Shown here piece after piece: positions 15,213 through 24,446 of a stretch of DNA of 42,025 nt. The translations under genes were made by a program, and so were the position numbers. Source of the DNA: Herpetosiphonaceae bacterium (GTDB lineage Bacteria > Chloroflexota > Chloroflexia > Chloroflexales > Kallotenuaceae); the NCBI GenBank assembly GCA_013821605.1, contig JACDGP010000040.1, positions 1 to 42,025 of the forward strand, in the 5' to 3' direction. The notes under the pieces were generated by a model. That model had not been told where the DNA came from. It ran no database searches and saw only the letters and a list, made by a program, of their open reading frames with translations. Within the stretch, counting starts at the first letter, position 1. Every line of letters starts with the position of its first letter.

Positions 15213-15730
15213 CACGTATGCTGCTCGTGCTGCTCGTGCTGCTCGCGGGCTGTAGTGTAACCAAACCGTTGCTGCTCGGCCCGCAGCCCTGGCCGGATAA
15301 GGTCATTGCGAGCCCAGAAGTCGGCCGGCGGGCCCCGAACTTTAAGCTGGCGACAACGAGTGGCGCGACAGTATCGCTTGATCAGCTGCATGGCAAGCCC
15401 GTTATCCTCAACTTCTTCGCGACCTGGTGTACCAGTTGCAAGCAAGAGATGCCACTGCTCCAACGCGCCAGCCAAGCGGTCCAGGTCGTGGGGGTCGATC
15501 TGCGGGACGAGCGCGCAGCAGTGGCGGCCTTTGCACAGCAGAATGATGCGCATTATCCGCTTCTGCTTGATACCGGTGGTGACGTGAACGAAAGCTACCG
15601 CGTTGGCAACCTGCCCATGACATATGTCATGGACGGCGACGGGACGATACGAACGGTCGTGATCGGTGCGGTCACAGAGCCGAAGCTACGCACCATCCTT
15701 GCACAGGTTGGCTTGCCGCCTTTGCCTTAA
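15209..15730 (+). CDS. TlpA/ResA-type thioredoxin-like lipoprotein
   Basis: 173 aa. A short signal peptide ends in the lipobox LLAGC (Cys15). The AhpC/TSA-Redoxin-type thioredoxin fold follows, with the redox motif WCTSC (Cys74, Cys77) and the cis-proline loop NLPMTYV. Such proteins keep the thiols of cytochrome c or of SCO/CuA sites reduced outside the membrane. Its position after SCO1 and the cupredoxin-like gene supports a role in oxidase copper-site assembly. The hydrophobic core of the signal peptide is encoded by three copies of a 9-base unit (15221-15247). Confidence 0.92.
   Translation: MTRMLLVLLVLLAGCSVTKPLLLGPQPWPDKVIASPEVGRRAPNFKLATTSGATVSLDQLHGKPVILNFFATWCTSCKQEMPLLQRASQAVQVVGVDLRDERAAVAAFAQQNDAHYPLLLDTGGDVNESYRVGNLPMTYVMDGDGTIRTVVIGAVTEPKLRTILAQVGLPPLP
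15221..15247 (+). repeat. Three tandem 9-base units in a signal-peptide coding region
   Basis: CTGCTCGTG occurs twice followed by CTGCTCGCG, encoding LLV-LLV-LLA directly before the lipobox GC. Each unit is three codons, so slippage would change signal-peptide length without a frameshift. Confidence 0.85.
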
Positions 15731-15746
15731 GCCCCGTAAAGCGTTG

Positions 15747-15778
15747 TGCTACACTCCTGCCATGCACAATGCTGTGCA
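15747..15778 (+). promoter_or_regulatory. Thiolase promoter with 6-4-6 operator candidate
   Basis: An extended -10 TGC-TACACT lies at 15747-15755. Eight bases further down is the inverted repeat TGCACA-atgc-TGTGCA (15763-15778), covering the likely transcription start. The thiolase start codon is at 15842, leaving a leader of about 80 bases. TetR/FadR-type fatty-acid regulators use short palindromes like this, but assignment to one is inference. Confidence 0.45.
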
Positions 15779-15841
15779 CGCTGCTGTTTACCAGTAAGCA
15801 TCGTCGCTCATGAGTAGTGATTGGTTTGGAGTTATAGGTAT

Positions 15842-17041
15842 ATGGCACAGCTAGACGAACGAGATGTGGTTATTGTTTCAACCGCGCGCACGCCGATTGG
15901 AAAGTTCGGTGGATCACTGGCCGGCTTTACTGCACCTGAGTTGGGTGGCTTCGCTATCCGGGCGGCGGTCGAGCGCGCCGGAATCGAGATCGCGCTGATC
16001 GACGAGACGATCATCGGCAATGTGATTAGCGCGGGGCTCGGCCAGGCTCCTGCGCGTCAGGCGGCACTCAAGGCCGGCCTACCGCCAACAGTCGGTGCTC
16101 TGACGATTAATAAAGTGTGTGGCTCGGGGCTGAAGGCAGTCATGCTGGCAGCGGGCATGATCCGAGCAGGCGATGCCGAGGTGGTGGTGGCGGGCGGTAT
16201 GGAGAATATGAGTGCCGCACCCTACCTGCTGCAACAGGCACGTTTTGGGTACCGGCTCGGGAACGCCGAGATGATCGACGCGGTGGTGCATGATGGGCTG
16301 TGGTGTGCGACGGAATGCCAGCATATGGGCCTATCAGCGGAGTGGATCGCCAAGGAATACGGCGTGAGCCGCGAGGCACAGGATGCCTGGGCTGCGCGTT
16401 CGCATCAGAAGGCGTTGGCAGCACAGAAGCGCGGGTCCTTCGCGGCGGAGATTGTGCCGGTCGAGTTGCCGGGCAAAAAAAGCCAGGCGACGCTGTTTAC
16501 GGCCGACGAGGCCATCAGGGCAGACACTAATCCTGAACAGCTCGCGGGCTTGCGTTTGGCCTTTAAGCCGGAAGGTGGAACGGTAACGGCGGGCAACGCG
16601 CCGGGCCTCACCGACGGGGCGGCTGCAGTGGTCATAATGAGTATGGCGAAGGCACGTGAGCTTGGCATGGCGCCGCTGGCTAGAATCATAGGTTACGCAC
16701 AGGCTGCTGTTAAGCCGTTGGAGTTGTTTACCGCACCCACCTTTGCGGTCCAGCGTTTGTTGGCCAAGACCGAAACCACCCTTGATGACTATGATCTGTT
16801 CGAGATCAACGAGGCGTTCGCGGCCCAGGTGCTGGCGAACGGACACAGCCTGCGCCTCGATTGGGACCGGCTGAATGTCAACGGTGGTGCAATCGCATTA
16901 GGCCATCCAATCGGGGCCTCGGGCACACGCGTGCTTGTCACCTTGATCCATGCCTTACGAGAACAAGGCGGAAGACGTGGGCTGGCCTCACTCTGCTTGG
17001 GGGGTGGCGAGGCCGTTGCGTTAAGTATTGAACTGGTTTGA
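15842..17041 (+). CDS. Acetyl-CoA C-acetyltransferase (thiolase)
   Basis: 399 aa, normal length for a biosynthetic or degradative thiolase joining or splitting acetoacetyl-CoA or longer 3-ketoacyl-CoA. The catalytic residues are all present: Cys93 in NKVCGSGLK, His355 in ALGHPIGASG, and Cys385 in SLCLGGGEAV. The NEAFA motif is seen in EINEAFAAQVL. I start at ATG 15842 (MAQLDERDVVIVSTARTPIG), since thiolases begin shortly before this block; an in-frame TTG at 15821 is not needed. No other fatty-acid gene is adjacent, so whether it serves beta-oxidation, ketone metabolism or mevalonate is open. Confidence 0.95.
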   Translation: MAQLDERDVVIVSTARTPIGKFGGSLAGFTAPELGGFAIRAAVERAGIEIALIDETIIGNVISAGLGQAPARQAALKAGLPPTVGALTINKVCGSGLKAVMLAAGMIRAGDAEVVVAGGMENMSAAPYLLQQARFGYRLGNAEMIDAVVHDGLWCATECQHMGLSAEWIAKEYGVSREAQDAWAARSHQKALAAQKRGSFAAEIVPVELPGKKSQATLFTADEAIRADTNPEQLAGLRLAFKPEGGTVTAGNAPGLTDGAAAVVIMSMAKARELGMAPLARIIGYAQAAVKPLELFTAPTFAVQRLLAKTETTLDDYDLFEINEAFAAQVLANGHSLRLDWDRLNVNGGAIALGHPIGASGTRVLVTLIHALREQGGRRGLASLCLGGGEAVALSIELV

Positions 17042-17102
17042 TCCCGATAGCAAGAGAACACCAAGCAGACCTGCCGCGTCCTCCTGCTTCCCAAGTGAAC
17101 TC

Positions 17103-18422
17103 TTAGCTCCCCTCAAGTGCACGGCGCACGCGTGGCAGCGCGGCCTCGATCTGTTGTGGTGAGGCAGCGCCAACCGACAACCGCATCCAGCCACTTTCAT
17201 CTTTGAGGCCAAACGCGCCGAAGGGGACCACGGCGAAACCGGCTCGCTCCAGCAGATAGCGGCGAATGTCTTCGTTGGAGCGTAAGGTCACACCGTTGAG
17301 CGTTTTGCCAATCAGTTCGAAGCGTGCCGACAAATAGATCGCCCCTTGCGGCGGGATAGCGTCAACCGGCAAGCCGGCATCTTGCATGGCCATGATGCCG
17401 TTGTACAGCGTGTCAAGGCGTTGCTGCACTCCCGGCAGCATGGTCTGGTGATACGCCTGGATCGCGGCGGGATCATCAAGGAGTTGAGCGCTACCAAGTT
17501 GTTCAGCCCGTGGTGCCCAAGCACCGAGGTGACCAACCAGATCGCGCATGCGCGCCGCAATATGTGGTGGTGCAACGGCCCAGCCGACGCGCACACCGGT
17601 GGCGGCGAAGGCTTTGGAGATACCGTCCACAAAAATTGTATAGGCTGCCATGGCCGGGTTGATCTCCGGCGGCGTGTAGTGGCGCGCCGTACCAAAGGTC
17701 AGCATCCAGTAGATATGGTCGTACAGCAAAAATAGGCTACGCTCGCCCGCTACGTCGCGCCGGCGGTTTTCGGCAAGGATCAGATCACAAATACGTTCTA
17801 GCTCCTCGCGACCGATCACCGTGCCGGTTGGGTTGAGGGGCGTGTTGAGTGCGATCAAGCGAGCCTGCTCCATGTGAGGCGCGAGTTGAGCTGCTGTCGG
17901 CAAGAAGCCATCCTCGGGATGGGTCGAGACTTCGATGGCATGCGCGCCCGTGAGGTGGGTGTAATGATTGTTGTTCCACGACGGCACCGGATACACAACA
18001 GTTTCGCCGGGATTTAACAGCGCGGCATATGTTGCATAGAGTGCTGGGCGCGCGCCACTAACAATTGTGACGCATTCGATGGGATAGTGCAGTCCCAGCA
18101 TCCGCTCGTACATTGCGACGACAGCACGGCGTAGCTCCGGCATCCCATCCGCAGGCGGATAGTTCGTTTGACCAGCTTGCAAAGCTTGAATAGTCGCATC
18201 GCGCAGTTTCACGGGAATAGGGAATTGTTGTGGATTGAAGTCGCCCACCGTTAAGTTGCATACGTCCTGTCCGGCCGCGACCAGTGCTCGAATCTCGCTC
18301 GCGATCTTTAATATCTCCGAGCCGGTTAAACCCAGCGCAGTGTCCGAAAGACTACGCGCCTCCGCATGCGGGTCGGTGGTAAAGTAGTGAGAGGTATCTA
18401 TGGGCGCAGGGGCAGTAGTCAT
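17103..18422 (-). CDS. Pyridoxal-phosphate aminotransferase class I/II
   Basis: 439 aa fold-type I aminotransferase, aspartate aminotransferase-like. The PLP Schiff-base lysine is Lys270 in FVDGISKAFAATGVRVGW. The motif NTPLNPTGTVI and the strand LFLLYDHIYW, with the PLP-pyridine aspartate, are as expected. The N-terminal LTVGDFNPQQFPIP resembles the LxxGxPxF region of the family. ATG 18422 is favoured because GGAG lies 9 bases upstream. An upstream ATG directly abutting that GGAG and a TTG at 18494 are less likely. The specific amino acid is unknown. It diverges from folK and converges with the thiolase gene. Confidence 0.9.
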   Translation of the reverse strand: MTTAPAPIDTSHYFTTDPHAEARSLSDTALGLTGSEILKIASEIRALVAAGQDVCNLTVGDFNPQQFPIPVKLRDATIQALQAGQTNYPPADGMPELRRAVVAMYERMLGLHYPIECVTIVSGARPALYATYAALLNPGETVVYPVPSWNNNHYTHLTGAHAIEVSTHPEDGFLPTAAQLAPHMEQARLIALNTPLNPTGTVIGREELERICDLILAENRRRDVAGERSLFLLYDHIYWMLTFGTARHYTPPEINPAMAAYTIFVDGISKAFAATGVRVGWAVAPPHIAARMRDLVGHLGAWAPRAEQLGSAQLLDDPAAIQAYHQTMLPGVQQRLDTLYNGIMAMQDAGLPVDAIPPQGAIYLSARFELIGKTLNGVTLRSNEDIRRYLLERAGFAVVPFGAFGLKDESGWMRLSVGAASPQQIEAALPRVRRALEGS

Positions 18423-18506
18423 GACAGTCATCTCCAAATATATGAACAACGTCGTAGAGTAGCTCGGAGGGTATAACGTGTCAAACGTCAGCAAGGTTTA
18501 TTCATA

Positions 18507-18998
18507 GTGGCCACGGTAACGCTGGGACTCGGCTCGAATCTTGGCGATCGCTTGCTCCAACTAAGCCGGGCGCGTGAAGCACTTGGTCAGACACTCGATC
18601 ATATCCGCTGCTCACCCATCTATGAAACTGCGCCCTGGGGTGTTAAGGAGCAGCCGCAGTTTCTAAATGCTGTGTGCCAGGGCATGACCAAGCTTGACCC
18701 GGCTAGCTTGCTCCGACTGCTTAAACAGATCGAGCAACGGCTTGGGCGTGTGGCATCTAGGCCCTGGGGTCCGCGTGCCATCGATCTTGATCTTTTATTC
18801 TATGACGATCGGTTACTCGATAGTCCTACGCTTACGGTGCCCCATCCACTGCTCCATGAGCGCGCTTTTGTGTTGGTACCTCTGGCCGATCTGGCTCCAA
18901 CGCTGGTCCATCCCCGCACTGGTACAACCATCGCCGAACTGCGATCTGGAGTGGACATAAGCGACGTAAAGCTTGCTCCGGTGCAATGGACCGCCTGA
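18507..18998 (+). CDS. folK: 6-hydroxymethyl-7,8-dihydropterin pyrophosphokinase
   Basis: 163 aa, normal HPPK length. It transfers pyrophosphate from ATP to hydroxymethyldihydropterin in folate synthesis. Family blocks: LGLGSNLGDR at the N-terminus, SPIYETAPWG, FLNAV, and GPRAIDLDLLFYDD containing the magnesium-binding aspartates, then VPHPLLHERAFVLVPLADL. The start codon is GTG, with only a weak AAGG upstream. No folB, folP or folE gene is adjacent in the window. A TATAAC -10 candidate lies at 18472-18477. Confidence 0.95.
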   Translation: MATVTLGLGSNLGDRLLQLSRAREALGQTLDHIRCSPIYETAPWGVKEQPQFLNAVCQGMTKLDPASLLRLLKQIEQRLGRVASRPWGPRAIDLDLLFYDDRLLDSPTLTVPHPLLHERAFVLVPLADLAPTLVHPRTGTTIAELRSGVDISDVKLAPVQWTA

Positions 18999-19009
18999 AG
19001 AACGCCCTG

Positions 19010-19018
19010 TGCTATAAT
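19010..19018 (+). promoter_or_regulatory. Extended -10 promoter of the phosphorelay genes
   Basis: TGC-TATAAT lies 61 bases before the hybrid kinase start and 11 bases after the folK stop. No good -35 is present. It is the same TGC-TATAAT as at 5124-5132. Confidence 0.6.
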
Positions 19019-19079
19019 TAAGTAGTTTGCCCGATCGGTTCGATGTTGATTACATTGTGCATACTGGCGCAGTGTAGGT

Positions 19080-22000
19080 ATGAGGATTATGGCTCGCACC
19101 CTCCCTGATGTTTTAAAATGGACGCCTGAGCATACGCGGCGCACCACCCGCTACTTGGCCGTCGCGGCGGTTGTCGTCGTAGCGTTGCTAGGTGGACTGT
19201 TTGTGCTTGATCGTCTGCGCGTTGCCAACCGCTCCAAAATGCTGGCCCTGGTGCAATACCAGCGCCAGGTTTCCCTGGCAGGCGAGTTGCTCCGTGATAT
19301 GGAAACGGGACAGCGCGGCTTCTTGCTGACGGGCCAAGATTCCTTTCTCGATCCGTACCGCCGCGCACAAGGCCAGTTGCCGGCTTTGTTTAACCAACTC
19401 CGCAGCCAAGCCAGCACAATTGGGCCGGATGGACCAGGACAGATCAGTGCCTTCGTTGAATCTGCTACGACCTGGGAGAATGCGGCAGCGAAGACGCTAG
19501 ACCTCCGTCGCCAGTCCGGTGCTACTCCGGATAGCAATCAGGAAGCGGTCGCGACCGGTAAAGCGCTCTTTGATGCACTCCGCACCCGGCAACAAGCGGT
19601 CGATGACTATGTCAGAGCGCAGCTCGACACTGTAAACCAGAGTTACAACACCATCTATCCTTGGGTGCTGATCCTGCTCACCCTTGTCACGGTCATGGTG
19701 GTGGGTACGGTCGCCTATTGCCAGTCGCTGGTACAACGCTTGGGACAATTGGCGGCCTTTCTCCAGGTCCGACAGGATCGCGTTCAAGCGTATAACCGTG
19801 TTGTGACGACGCTCAATGGGCCGACCGAGCTGCAACCGTTGCTCCAGGCAGCATTACCGACCATCTTAGAAACGGTTGGTGGCCAAGCCGGGGCGATCTA
19901 TATGCTTGAGCAGGGCGTGTTGCGTCCTGCCATGACGATGGGCTTTAATGCGGATGGACTGCCCGGCCTGCGCTTAGGTGAAGGACTTCCCGGGGTCGCA
20001 ATTCAACAAAACCGTTTGGTCGCCACGAATGACCTGCCCGCCGATACGCCTTATCAGATTAATGTAGGTATTGGTGTGGCACCCGCGCGCAACGTCGTTA
20101 GTCTCCCGCTGCGTTTTGGCAACCAATTATTGGGCGCCTTGACCGTCGCGAGTGTCGGCACAATCGGTGAAGAAGAAACACACCAATTACGCCTAGCAAC
20201 CTCGCAGCTGGCGACCGCGATCAGTAATGTGCGCTCGTTTGAGGATCTGGCGGAGCAACGCGAGGAGTTGCGGCAAAGCAATGCCGAGATCGCGCGGCGG
20301 CTGGAAGAAAACGAAACCCTGCAAGAGATGGGACGCGAGCTAGCTAATCAGCGCGATCTTCAGCCCTTGCTCCAGTTGATCTGCCGCGAAGCGCGTCACT
20401 TAATCCAGGCTGACTACACCGCTGTGGCAACCCAGGTTGATCGGGATGGAGCTACGAAGTGGGTGGCGACGGACGGGACGCGGACGTCGGCGGCGATGAC
20501 CACCATATTTCCGCCTGGCCAAGGCACGGCAGGACGGGTGATTGCTCAAAAGGGCCCGATCATTCAGGGCCCGCTGACTACGCCGGAACTGCGGGCAGAG
20601 TTTGCCGTGCATGCCGCCGAAGAGATGCAAGAATGCTTTGGCGTGCCCCTCTTCCACAAGGACCAGCCAGTTGGTGCCTTGATCGTGGCTTACCGGCGAC
20701 CACAAGCGATCAGCGACGAAATGATCGATCTGGCGACATCGTTGGCGGCCTATGGCTCGGTAGCGATTGACAATGCACGCTTGCTGGAAGAGTTGAGCGA
20801 CGAGCGCGATCTCGTGGCAGCACGGGCGCTGGAGCTCGAAGAAAAGAACCGCGAGGTCGAACGCGCCACGCGCCTGAAGTCGGAGTTCGTGGCCAATATG
20901 TCACACGAGCTCCGCACGCCGCTGAATTCGATCCTCGCGTTGTCACAAATCATGGGCGATGAACTGGACGGCACACTTAATGGGGAACAGCGCAAGCAGA
21001 TCGAGATTATTGAGCGTAATGGACAAAATCTGTTGCGCTTGATCAACGACATTCTTGACCTTAGCAAGATCGAGGCAGGTAAGCTCGATCTGCTGCCCTC
21101 GACCTTCACCCCGCAGGATTTGCTAGAAAACGTGCGTACGGTGGTGTGGCCGCTGGTCAGTGGGAAAGGGCTGCAACTCGTCCTTGATGTTGCGCCTGAA
21201 CTACCACGCCTCATGACCGATGAGAATAAGCTCAAGCAAGTATTATTGAACTTACTCAGTAACGCGGTTAAGTTTACCGAACAGGGGACTATCACCATCG
21301 CTGCACGTTCTGGACGCGAGATCGGTGGTGGGCAGCAAACACGTCATTCCCCGCAGTGGATTACCTTTGAGGTTAGTGATACTGGGATCGGGATCGCGCC
21401 CGAGAACTTGCCATCTATCTGGGAAGAATTTGAGCAAGTTGATGGCTCGCTATCACGGCGCTATGAAGGTACGGGGCTAGGCTTGACAATTGTGCGCCGG
21501 CTCGTCGGGCTGCTCGGTGGCGAAATCGTGGTCCGCAGTGTGCTGAATAATGGCTCAAACTTTATCTTCAGTATACCGGTGCAACTTGCAAAAGGCCCAC
21601 AGGTCATCGCGGTCGAAGACGTGTCGCAGACGGTAAACCCTGAATCGCGAACGGCTATGCGCTTGCGAGAGCACGGCAAACCGGTCGTACTGATCGTTGA
21701 CGATGATCCTGAAGTGATCTACATCCTGGAGAAATATCTGCGGGATGACGGTTACGGCATCGAAGTGGCGCATACGGGTGATGAGGCGATCAATAAGGCG
21801 CGCCAGCTGCATCCGTTTGCAATGACGTTGGATGTGATGCTACCCGGACGGGATGGCTGGGATGTCATCCAAACCTTGAAAGGTGATCCCCTGACCGCCG
21901 ATATTCCGATCATTATGCTGTCGATGCTCGATAATCGCCAGCTCGGCTATAGCCTAGGTGCCTCTGATTATTTAGTAAAGCCTGTCTCACGCAACGACCT

Positions 22001-22448
22001 GTTGCAACGTTTGGAGCGTTTGCGTAATGGCCATCCGTTGCAGTCCGTATTGGTGGTGGATGATGACCCAATTCAGCAACGCGTCATCAGTACAACGCTC
22101 CGCGATGCTGGGATGACGGTTGTTACCTGTCCGAACGGGATTGATGCGCTCCAATGGCTCCAGGATCATACTCCTGACCTGATTACGCTGGACTTGATGA
22201 TGCCGGGCATGGATGGATTTACGGTGCTGGAAGAAATCAAACATCGTGAGACATTACACGCGGTGCCGGTGTTGATCATTACTGCCAAAGAGATTACGCC
22301 CGAGGATCGGCGACGTTTGAACAGCCGGATCGCAGCAATTATTGAAAAAGGGCCGAGCGAGCGGAATGAATTACTGCGTGAAGTCCATGTACGCCTAGAA
22401 CATCACCGCGTCAAACTTGCACGATCTGTCGAGGTGCCAGATGAGTAA
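19080..22448 (+). CDS. CHASE3-GAF-GAF hybrid histidine kinase with two receivers
   Basis: 1122 aa. Order: transmembrane helix about 23-43; extracytoplasmic CHASE3-like domain about 46-190 (contains ETGQRGFLLTGQ); second helix about 196-218; two GAF domains (about 240-395 and 415-570); coiled coil; HisKA with His609 in NMSHELRTPLNS; HATPase about 715-840 with NLLSNAVKF and GTGLGLTIV; receiver 1 with Asp918 (TLDVMLPG); receiver 2 with Asp1038 (TLDLMMPG). It has a full autokinase and two phosphoacceptors but no HPt or DNA-binding domain. It overlaps the next receiver gene by 8 bases. ATG 19089 is an alternative start. The signal is unknown. Confidence 0.93.
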   Translation: MRIMARTLPDVLKWTPEHTRRTTRYLAVAAVVVVALLGGLFVLDRLRVANRSKMLALVQYQRQVSLAGELLRDMETGQRGFLLTGQDSFLDPYRRAQGQLPALFNQLRSQASTIGPDGPGQISAFVESATTWENAAAKTLDLRRQSGATPDSNQEAVATGKALFDALRTRQQAVDDYVRAQLDTVNQSYNTIYPWVLILLTLVTVMVVGTVAYCQSLVQRLGQLAAFLQVRQDRVQAYNRVVTTLNGPTELQPLLQAALPTILETVGGQAGAIYMLEQGVLRPAMTMGFNADGLPGLRLGEGLPGVAIQQNRLVATNDLPADTPYQINVGIGVAPARNVVSLPLRFGNQLLGALTVASVGTIGEEETHQLRLATSQLATAISNVRSFEDLAEQREELRQSNAEIARRLEENETLQEMGRELANQRDLQPLLQLICREARHLIQADYTAVATQVDRDGATKWVATDGTRTSAAMTTIFPPGQGTAGRVIAQKGPIIQGPLTTPELRAEFAVHAAEEMQECFGVPLFHKDQPVGALIVAYRRPQAISDEMIDLATSLAAYGSVAIDNARLLEELSDERDLVAARALELEEKNREVERATRLKSEFVANMSHELRTPLNSILALSQIMGDELDGTLNGEQRKQIEIIERNGQNLLRLINDILDLSKIEAGKLDLLPSTFTPQDLLENVRTVVWPLVSGKGLQLVLDVAPELPRLMTDENKLKQVLLNLLSNAVKFTEQGTITIAARSGREIGGGQQTRHSPQWITFEVSDTGIGIAPENLPSIWEEFEQVDGSLSRRYEGTGLGLTIVRRLVGLLGGEIVVRSVLNNGSNFIFSIPVQLAKGPQVIAVEDVSQTVNPESRTAMRLREHGKPVVLIVDDDPEVIYILEKYLRDDGYGIEVAHTGDEAINKARQLHPFAMTLDVMLPGRDGWDVIQTLKGDPLTADIPIIMLSMLDNRQLGYSLGASDYLVKPVSRNDLLQRLERLRNGHPLQSVLVVDDDPIQQRVISTTLRDAGMTVVTCPNGIDALQWLQDHTPDLITLDLMMPGMDGFTVLEEIKHRETLHAVPVLIITAKEITPEDRRRLNSRIAAIIEKGPSERNELLREVHVRLEHHRVKLARSVEVPDE

Positions 22449-22836
22449 ACCGATCCTGGTAGTGGAAGACAATCCCGACAATATGTATGTGCTTGATCAT
22501 CTGCTAACTCGCAAAGGTTACACAGTTATACAAGCGATCAACGGCCAAGAAGCATTGGAGCAGATCGAAGCGACCGATCCGGTATTGGTGCTGATGGATA
22601 TGCAAATGCCCGGGTTGAACGGCTATGCGACGGTCGAAGCCCTGCGCCGTCAAGTCCGCTTTGCCTACTTAACCGTCATTGCAGTCACGGCGAGCAGCAT
22701 GCCGGGTGACCGCGAGCGAGCTCTACAGGCTGGCTGCACGGATTATATCGCCAAGCCGATTAATCCGCGTGAGTTGCTCCAGATCATCGCGCAATACCTG
22801 GAAGGAGCAAGTAGTGACAACCATCCTGATCGTTGA
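22441..22836 (+). CDS. Stand-alone response regulator receiver (CheY/DivK-like)
   Basis: 131 aa, a single receiver domain with no output. Acidic pocket ILVVEDNPDN, phosphoacceptor Asp53 in LVLMDMQMPG, Thr in AVTASSMPG, and Lys in YIAKPINPREL are all present. The MDMQMPGLNGYATVE pattern is typical of DivK-like receivers that signal by protein contact. ATG 22441 overlaps the kinase stop and has GAGGTG upstream. The following gene begins 23 bases before this one ends. It probably carries phosphate between the two neighbouring kinases, or acts on a remote partner. Confidence 0.92.
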   Translation: MSKPILVVEDNPDNMYVLDHLLTRKGYTVIQAINGQEALEQIEATDPVLVLMDMQMPGLNGYATVEALRRQVRFAYLTVIAVTASSMPGDRERALQAGCTDYIAKPINPRELLQIIAQYLEGASSDNHPDR

Positions 22837-24442
22837 TGACCAGCCTGATAATTTGTATGTTCTGGAACGGCTGCTCAAAGGTCAAGGATACGCGGTCATC
22901 CAGGCGTCAACCGGCGAACATGCGCTTGAACTGGCGCGTAGTGGCACACCAGACTTGATGTTGCTAGACGTGATGATGCCGGGGATGGATGGCTTCGAGG
23001 TGGTCCGCCGCTTGCGCGATAATTTCCTGACCCGTGCATTACCGGTGGTGCTCCTTACGGCCAACGCTCCTGACCAGCGGCTCAAGATTCAGGGCTTAAA
23101 CCTCGGGGCCGACGAGTATTTGACCCAGCCCATTAATAACAGTGAGCTCCTGGCGCGGGTGCGCAGCCTGCTACGATCAAAGCAAGCCCAAGATGAGCTC
23201 CATATGGTGAATATGCGCTTGCAAGCGCTGCTGGATGTAGTCCAGGCCAGCAGTAGTACCCTTGACCTAGCGGAAGTTGGCGAACGCGTCATCCACGGGG
23301 CGTTGCGTGCGAGCAAGATGGATGCCGGTGGCATCTGGCTCTGTGAGGGGGCTGACCTTGTATCGTTAACGCAGATCGGCTACTCAGACGCCTTACTCGC
23401 CGCTCGCCAACGGATCACTCCCGAAACGGGGCGCTTTATGGTCCAGGTAATACAAACGTGCAAGCCAATCTTCGGTGCTTCAGCAACGTTATATGGGTCG
23501 GATGATCTGTATGCCAAGGAGATTGTGAGCCTGATTATGCTGCCGCTCATGCAGCGCGATGAGGCACTCGGCGTGCTCCAGCTCGGTGCGCATACCAGCC
23601 GCACCTTTAATCACGATGATATTCAATTTCTGCAAACGATCGGTAGTGCTGCGGCCTCGGCCGTGCAAAACGCGCGGCTGTTCGCGCAAAGTGTCCAAAG
23701 TCGAGAACAGCTTGAGGCCGCGAACCAGGAGAAAGATGAGTTCATCTCGATCGTGTCGCATGAGCTCAAAAATCCATTGGCCTCGATCAAAGGCTATGCC
23801 AGCTTGCTTCAGCGTCGTGCCCGTAAGGATGCCAATTTACAGCCGGCGGTCAAAGGCCTCGAAGTGATCGACCAGCAAGTAGTGCGTATGAGCTTGTTGC
23901 TGGACCAATTACGTGACGTTTCTAACATCGGCATTAACCGCTTTTCGATCGAAGCTCAGGTTTTAGATCTGGCGGGCTTGGTTGAGCGTGTAGCTGGTGA
24001 GCTGCAGGCGACCACACTCGATCATGAACTTATGCTGACCGTTCGTGACGCTCCCATGCTGGCAAATGTGGACGAGTTCCGCATCGGCCAGGTATTGGGC
24101 AATTTGATCGGCAACGCGATCAAATATAGTGCGGCGGGTACGACGGTCGAGATTAGGGTCGAACGTACCACGCCGGAGGAGGCGCCAATCAAGCTTGAGC
24201 CGGGTCTGTGGGCTTGTATTGATGTAACCGACCAGGGGATTGGCATTAGCCCGACCATCCAAGAGCGGCTGTTTGAACGCTTTTTTCGCGCCGATAATGC
24301 CAAGAGCAAGGCCAATGGCATGGGGTTGGGCCTGTTTATCGCTCGCGAAATCGTCCAGTTGCACGGTGGTCATATGTGGCTGCGGAGTGAAGAGGACAAA
24401 GGGAGTACCTTTAGTGTTGCCCTGCCGCTGGTTACGGAGTGA
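22814..24442 (+). CDS. Receiver-GAF-histidine kinase
   Basis: 542 aa. An N-terminal receiver domain (about 1-120, Asp52 in LMLLDVMMPGMDGF) is followed by a helix, a GAF domain (about 150-300), HisKA with His316 in IVSHELKNPLAS, and HATPase (about 410-540) with NLIGNAIKYS, DQGIGIS and GMGLGLFIAREIV. No membrane segment. With the receiver in front, the kinase is likely controlled by phosphorylation from an upstream kinase. The start is GTG 22814, chosen for AAGGAG 7 bases upstream; longer in-frame versions would read through the preceding gene in another frame. Third gene of the phosphorelay. Confidence 0.92.
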   Translation: MTTILIVDDQPDNLYVLERLLKGQGYAVIQASTGEHALELARSGTPDLMLLDVMMPGMDGFEVVRRLRDNFLTRALPVVLLTANAPDQRLKIQGLNLGADEYLTQPINNSELLARVRSLLRSKQAQDELHMVNMRLQALLDVVQASSSTLDLAEVGERVIHGALRASKMDAGGIWLCEGADLVSLTQIGYSDALLAARQRITPETGRFMVQVIQTCKPIFGASATLYGSDDLYAKEIVSLIMLPLMQRDEALGVLQLGAHTSRTFNHDDIQFLQTIGSAAASAVQNARLFAQSVQSREQLEAANQEKDEFISIVSHELKNPLASIKGYASLLQRRARKDANLQPAVKGLEVIDQQVVRMSLLLDQLRDVSNIGINRFSIEAQVLDLAGLVERVAGELQATTLDHELMLTVRDAPMLANVDEFRIGQVLGNLIGNAIKYSAAGTTVEIRVERTTPEEAPIKLEPGLWACIDVTDQGIGISPTIQERLFERFFRADNAKSKANGMGLGLFIAREIVQLHGGHMWLRSEEDKGSTFSVALPLVTE

Positions 24443-24446
24443 TACA

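Noticed and set aside
17068-17094. Possible terminator hairpin between the thiolase and aminotransferase genes (AAGCAG ... CTGCTT)
   Set aside because: Only six pairs with a 15-base loop and no T-run in either direction; this is within chance for a GC-rich gap.
18472-18500. Shared promoter with TTGACA-like element for the aminotransferase gene
   Set aside because: The TTGACA-like sequence is only 2 bases from the TATA-like sequence on that strand, so the spacing is wrong.
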